Part shown: piece after piece, positions 32,645 through 35,981 of the stretch
How positions within the stretch are numbered: the first letter of the stretch is position 1
Layout: every line of letters begins with the position of its first letter
Assembly: GCA_902363875.1 (NCBI GenBank)
Contig: CABJBO010000023.1
Coordinates: 1-35,981 of the forward strand
Direction: 5' to 3'
DNA: 35,981 nucleotides
From: Coriobacteriaceae bacterium
GTDB lineage: Bacteria > Actinomycetota > Coriobacteriia > Coriobacteriales > Coriobacteriaceae
The notes under the pieces: generated by a model
Databases searched by the model: none
Seen by the model: only the letters and a program-made list of their open reading frames with translations
Told to the model about the DNA's origin: nothing
Translations under genes and position numbers: made by a program

Positions 32645-33943
32645 GTGAAACTGTCGCAATTTAATGTGGTGCATGAACATAACGGAAGTCTTCTTATCAT
32701 GAATGCGCGAACCGGCGGCATCCTGTCGTTAAATCCGGAATACGCGCAGAAATTCAAAAGGATTCAAGAAGGGGACGTTCGGGATGCCGATGATCTTGTC
32801 GCGGAGCTGATAAGGGGAGGCATCCTAGTCAATGAGGAGAGGGACGAGCTTGGGGAGATCAGGTTGCAAAGTCGCGCCGCGCGCTTTGCGAATACTGCTC
32901 TGTCCCTTACCATTGCGCCAACGATGGCTTGCAACTTTTGCTGTCCCTACTGCTATGAAAAGGGACAGGCGTACACGACGATGGGCGAGGAGGTTTTGAC
33001 ACAGCTCTCCAAGTTCGTGAAAGATTACTATCCTGGTATCGCAAGTCTCTCAGTTGGATGGTACGGCGGCGAGCCTCTGCTCGGAATGAAGATGATCGAA
33101 CGGATTACGTCGGATCTGAAAGATGTCGTGGGGCCAACGTGTGAATATTCCGCATCGATAGTGACAAATGGCTATCTGCTGACGCCTGATGTTGCAAGGA
33201 GGCTCGCGGCATGTGGTGTGACGAGCGCGCAAGTGACTATAGATGGATCGAAGTCGGATCACGATTCGAGAAGGATTCTTCACGACGGAAGCCCTACATA
33301 CGAACGTATTCTCAAGAACGTCAAAGAGTGTGCCGACATCATCGATATTTCGATAAGGAGCAACGTCGACAAGACCAACATCGAGGCCGCTCAAGAGCTA
33401 TTGGATTATCTCGAGCTAAATGGCCTGATGAATAAGGTTCACTTCTATTTAGCCCCTGTTGACGATATCAATCAGGTATGTGCGAACGACAGCCACTGCT
33501 TTACTGTAAAAGAGTTCTCGTATGAGGAGACTGAGTTTTCTAAAAGGGCAATTGCGCGGGGCTTCAAAGTTCAACCTTTTGGTGGGACGAATTTCGGGAT
33601 ATGTTGCGCCGTTGGAATCAACTCGTACGTGGTTGATCCCGTCGGAGATTTGTATAAGTGCTGGGATGACATTGGAATGAAGGAGCGGAGGGTCGGAACT
33701 ATTTTCGAGCCGCCAATGTTGAGCAAGAACATGATTAACTGGATGGCATATGAGCCGGATGACCCGGAATGCCAAGAGTGCTTTGCTTTTCCCATGTGCA
33801 TGGGAGGGTGCCCCAACCACGCCTTAAACGGTGAGGGGAAACGTTGCGTTTCCTTCCGGTATGATGCCGAGCAAAAAATGCTGCTCTCCCAGATGATGAA
33901 TACGGCAAAACGGGGTGCGGGGCAAAATGAGGCTGATGCTTAA
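32645..33943 (+). CDS. Radical SAM/SPASM peptide maturase
   Basis: A 432-residue maturase. Residues 1-85 are PqqD/RRE-like (FNVVHEHNGSLLIMNARTGGILSLNPEYAQKF), the usual peptide-recognition module. The radical SAM centre CNFCCPYC holds the three cluster cysteines in C-x3-C-x2-C spacing near residue 97, and GWYGGEPLLGMKMI is the SAM-binding GGEP motif. The C-terminal SPASM region has CCAVGINSYVVDPVGDLYKCWD, then CQECFAFPMCMGGC, giving cysteines for two auxiliary Fe-S clusters. Such enzymes make thioether (sactionine or ranthionine) or C-C links in RiPP cores. Start GTG 32645 has GGAG 10 nt upstream. Best functional partner: the two Cys-rich peptides upstream. Confidence 0.9.
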   Translation: MKLSQFNVVHEHNGSLLIMNARTGGILSLNPEYAQKFKRIQEGDVRDADDLVAELIRGGILVNEERDELGEIRLQSRAARFANTALSLTIAPTMACNFCCPYCYEKGQAYTTMGEEVLTQLSKFVKDYYPGIASLSVGWYGGEPLLGMKMIERITSDLKDVVGPTCEYSASIVTNGYLLTPDVARRLAACGVTSAQVTIDGSKSDHDSRRILHDGSPTYERILKNVKECADIIDISIRSNVDKTNIEAAQELLDYLELNGLMNKVHFYLAPVDDINQVCANDSHCFTVKEFSYEETEFSKRAIARGFKVQPFGGTNFGICCAVGINSYVVDPVGDLYKCWDDIGMKERRVGTIFEPPMLSKNMINWMAYEPDDPECQECFAFPMCMGGCPNHALNGEGKRCVSFRYDAEQKMLLSQMMNTAKRGAGQNEADA

Positions 33944-35561
33944 TCTCTGTAGAAAATATATACTGGGCGGTCGATTCTACGCCTATCTTGTCGTAACAGT
34001 TTTGGTCGGGCTGCTTGCGCTTGCGGGTCCCTTTCTTACCGGCATAGTGGTAAACCGATTGGCGATGCCGGCCAGCGCCGATCTTGCCGCCGTTCTCGTT
34101 TGTTGCCTTATTTTGGTTGCGGTCCAAGCGGTTCGAGCGGGACTAGTGTATTGCTCAGAGATGCTGTACATCAACCTTCAGTCGCATGCGGGGTTCGGCT
34201 TAAATGCGGATACGCTTGAGCACGTGAAGCACCTTCCCCAGGCATTCTTCGAGGGCTTCAACGCGTCGTATTATAACCAGCAAATCAATCACGACGCTAA
34301 TGACCTTGTCATCTTCGTAATCAACTCGGTTGTGGGGGTTTCAAGCAACGTTATCACCCTTTTGTCCGCCCTGTTTGTTCTCGGTAGCCTGAATATCAAG
34401 TTGAGTGTGGTCTGCCTTGTTCTTGCGGCAGCGAGTGCCGCTTTTTATGCGGTTTCACGCGCAAGGCTGTTTGAGAGAAGTTTTGACGTACAAGAGCAGA
34501 GCGCGAGGTTTTTTTCCTGTCTACAAGATCAGTTGGAGAAAGTTGATTTCATCCGCAAACATGCTTTGTTCGATAGGTCCCGCGCTGTACTGGTCGAAGC
34601 TTTTAATGGGCTCTATCCAACGATGAGAGCAAATCAGGAAGTAGGGTCTAGATTTACCTTTGGCAACGCGTTGGTCGCTTCCGCCGCTCAAGGATGTCTT
34701 CTTGCTGTGGGCGCGGTTGAAGTGATGGGCGGGAGACTGTTGCCTGGTTTTCTCGTGACTGCTGTTGGATATTATTCGAACTTAAGCTCAGCGGTACAGT
34801 ATTTGTTGGGCTGGGGAAGGGATTACCAGACTAATCGCGTATGCTATGAGCGGCTGAAAAGAATTTGGGATGTCCCGGTGGAAGCGAATGGCAAATTGGC
34901 GCTTGGTCCGATTGAGGAAATCCGTCTAGAGAACATCAAGCTACGTTATCCAGGGGCGGAAAGGGTCGCGTTAAGCATTGAGGGGCTCGCGTTTTCCAGG
35001 GGTCGGCTATATGGAATCTCGGGGCCGAATGGTTCGGGGAAGAGCTCGCTGCTGTCAGTGATATTGGGGCTATATCCAGATGACACAGAAGGGGCCGTTC
35101 GCTACAACGGGGTGTCACAGCGTTGCATCGATCGATATGCATTGCGGCGGTGTCGAGTCAGCATTACGGAGCAAGAACCCCCTATCGTTGAGGGGACGAT
35201 TCTCGATAATCTTACGCTGCTTTCTGATGATTACGAGATGGATAAGCTGAATCGGATGCTTGTCATATTGGGGCTAGACGAAATGGTTGCTTCTGTGGAG
35301 AACGGGGCAACGGCGATGCTTGACGGCGGGAAAGGAGGGGTGTCCGGCGGCGAGAAGCAAAAGATTGCAATTGTGAGACAGCTGTTGAAATCGCCGGACG
35401 TTATGCTTTTTGATGAACCGACCTCAGCACTTGATGCGAAGAGTCGAGGCGCGCTGATCAAATTGCTTCATGAAATTAAGAGAGACCATATTGTAATCGT
35501 TGTCACTCATGACGAGGAGATGCTTGCCGCCTGTGACGAGGTCATTTCGACGGCTGGATGA
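33927..35561 (+). CDS. ABC exporter (membrane and ATPase domains in one chain)
   Basis: A 544-residue half-transporter. Residues ~15-300 are six membrane helices. Residues ~330-544 form the ATPase with Walker A GISGPNGSGKSSLLSV, Q-loop ITEQEPPIVEGTI, signature GGVSGGEKQKIAIVRQ, Walker B VMLFDEPTSALD and H-loop VVTHDEE. No N-terminal C39 peptidase domain exists, so it can export the modified peptide but not cut the leader itself. ATG 33927 overlaps the maturase stop (33941-33943) by 17 nt, which favours coupled synthesis. Codon use with many AGG/AGA/ATA differs from the housekeeping block. Confidence 0.87.
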   Translation: MRLMLNLCRKYILGGRFYAYLVVTVLVGLLALAGPFLTGIVVNRLAMPASADLAAVLVCCLILVAVQAVRAGLVYCSEMLYINLQSHAGFGLNADTLEHVKHLPQAFFEGFNASYYNQQINHDANDLVIFVINSVVGVSSNVITLLSALFVLGSLNIKLSVVCLVLAAASAAFYAVSRARLFERSFDVQEQSARFFSCLQDQLEKVDFIRKHALFDRSRAVLVEAFNGLYPTMRANQEVGSRFTFGNALVASAAQGCLLAVGAVEVMGGRLLPGFLVTAVGYYSNLSSAVQYLLGWGRDYQTNRVCYERLKRIWDVPVEANGKLALGPIEEIRLENIKLRYPGAERVALSIEGLAFSRGRLYGISGPNGSGKSSLLSVILGLYPDDTEGAVRYNGVSQRCIDRYALRRCRVSITEQEPPIVEGTILDNLTLLSDDYEMDKLNRMLVILGLDEMVASVENGATAMLDGGKGGVSGGEKQKIAIVRQLLKSPDVMLFDEPTSALDAKSRGALIKLLHEIKRDHIVIVVTHDEEMLAACDEVISTAG

Positions 35562-35710
35562 TTATCGGATTGTGGCGTTGAAGACCAAGAAACTTGAAAT
35601 GGCGTGGGCTCTGGGTAGGTCTCCACGGGTACGCCGTCGGTGCTGTACTCGACCGCCCGGCAAGAAGGTTTTATAGCGTGTTTCCCCAGAGAGGTCCCTT
35701 TGTCCGGTAG
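35562..35710. other. Gap after the exporter, ending in a terminator
   Basis: No gene recognised. A stem AGAGAGG (35688-35694) pairs with CCTCTCT (35723-35729), CCCT/AGGG inside it, and TTTT follows. It is the likely terminator of the peptide operon, and overlaps the start of the next partial frame. Confidence 0.5.
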
Positions 35711-35981
35711 TGGCGAGGGGAGCCTCTCTTTTGCTCACCTCTTGCGGCGGAGGGGGACACCATGCGCCTATGCAGGACAAACTGCGCGTTCTTGTCGAAT
35801 GATGGGCTATGTGTAGAGATGATGGTCTCGGGTAGAGGCCGTGTCGCGCTCGGCTGCGATGAGCCAGGCAATTCAATCTTCATCCGGGAGGACCTTGGCA
35901 AGACAAGCAGGGCGAAGACCTTGGCGACGTTCGGGAGCCGTGTGGCGCCCGGCTCCACGCTCATCCACGACATGGAGCCGG
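35711..35981 (+). pseudogene. Partial transposase-like frame (IS1595/ISXO2-like), cut by window end
   Basis: An open frame from the stop at 35708 to the right edge, with the first ATG at 35762. Its last part, SGRGRVALGCDEPGNSIFI then TFGSRVAPGSTLIHDMEP, resembles the catalytic part of IS1595-family transposases (GSTLIHD-E motif). The zinc-ribbon N-terminus expected in that family is not visible, so the copy may be truncated or continue from elsewhere. Marks the right flank of the peptide cluster. The family assignment is tentative. Confidence 0.45.

Noticed and set aside
29605..33943. Lanthipeptide or bottromycin-type cluster
   Set aside because: No LanB, LanC, LanM or YcaO protein is present; the only maturase is radical SAM/SPASM.

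Overview
The window looks like a chromosomal piece of a Collinsella-like coriobacterium (Actinomycetota, Coriobacteriia). This rests on the moderately high GC, the strong C-ending codon preference in highly expressed genes (cstA, malE), the Actinobacteria-flavoured housekeeping block and a TsaB-RimI-TsaD fusion. It is a judgement from sequence character, not from a database match.

Layout. (1) 105-6987: one tight forward operon of housekeeping genes: acpS, nnr, alr, a family-4 uracil-DNA glycosylase, tsaE and a giant tsaB-rimI-tsaD fusion. (2) 7000-12074: a CstA-type transporter behind a leader with a branched-chain-rich leader peptide and a terminator, then a stand-alone protein with a Wadjet JetD-like (DUF2220/Toprim) C-terminus. 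Two copies of a fold-back element with an identical-length 69-nt core flank this block. (3) 12075-14657: terminators, a tRNA-like fragment and tRNA-Gln(UUG), then on the minus strand a peptidoglycan-binding protein and a polyprenyl diphosphate synthase. (4) 14773-27196: an alpha-glucan/alpha-glucoside utilisation region: a PTS EIIC-EIIB-HAD phosphatase fusion, a divergent GntR/UTRA regulator, a maltodextrin-type ABC importer (malEFG plus malK), glycogen/maltodextrin phosphorylase and 4-alpha-glucanotransferase. A shared 12-bp palindrome near TTGTTTAAACAA lies before the PTS, gntR, malE and malQ genes and suggests one regulon. Three evenly spaced 55-bp palindromes sit between malK and glgP.

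(5) 27360-28225: a decayed mobile element with about 70-bp inverted ends, holding an IstB (IS21 helper) fragment joined to an IS110 transposase fragment. (6) 28480-35561: an accessory island with looser codon use (many AGG/AGA/ATA codons). It carries a DUF2975 membrane protein with an XRE regulator, two paralogous 39-residue Cys-rich precursor peptides with the same five-Cys pattern, an ABC transporter of BcrA/LanFEG type (ATPase in two frames plus two permeases), a radical SAM/SPASM maturase and an ABC exporter. This is most simply read as a RiPP (modified peptide, perhaps bacteriocin) cluster and is the most interesting part of the window. (7) 35711-35981: a partial transposase-like reading frame runs off the right edge, so the island is bracketed by mobile-element debris.
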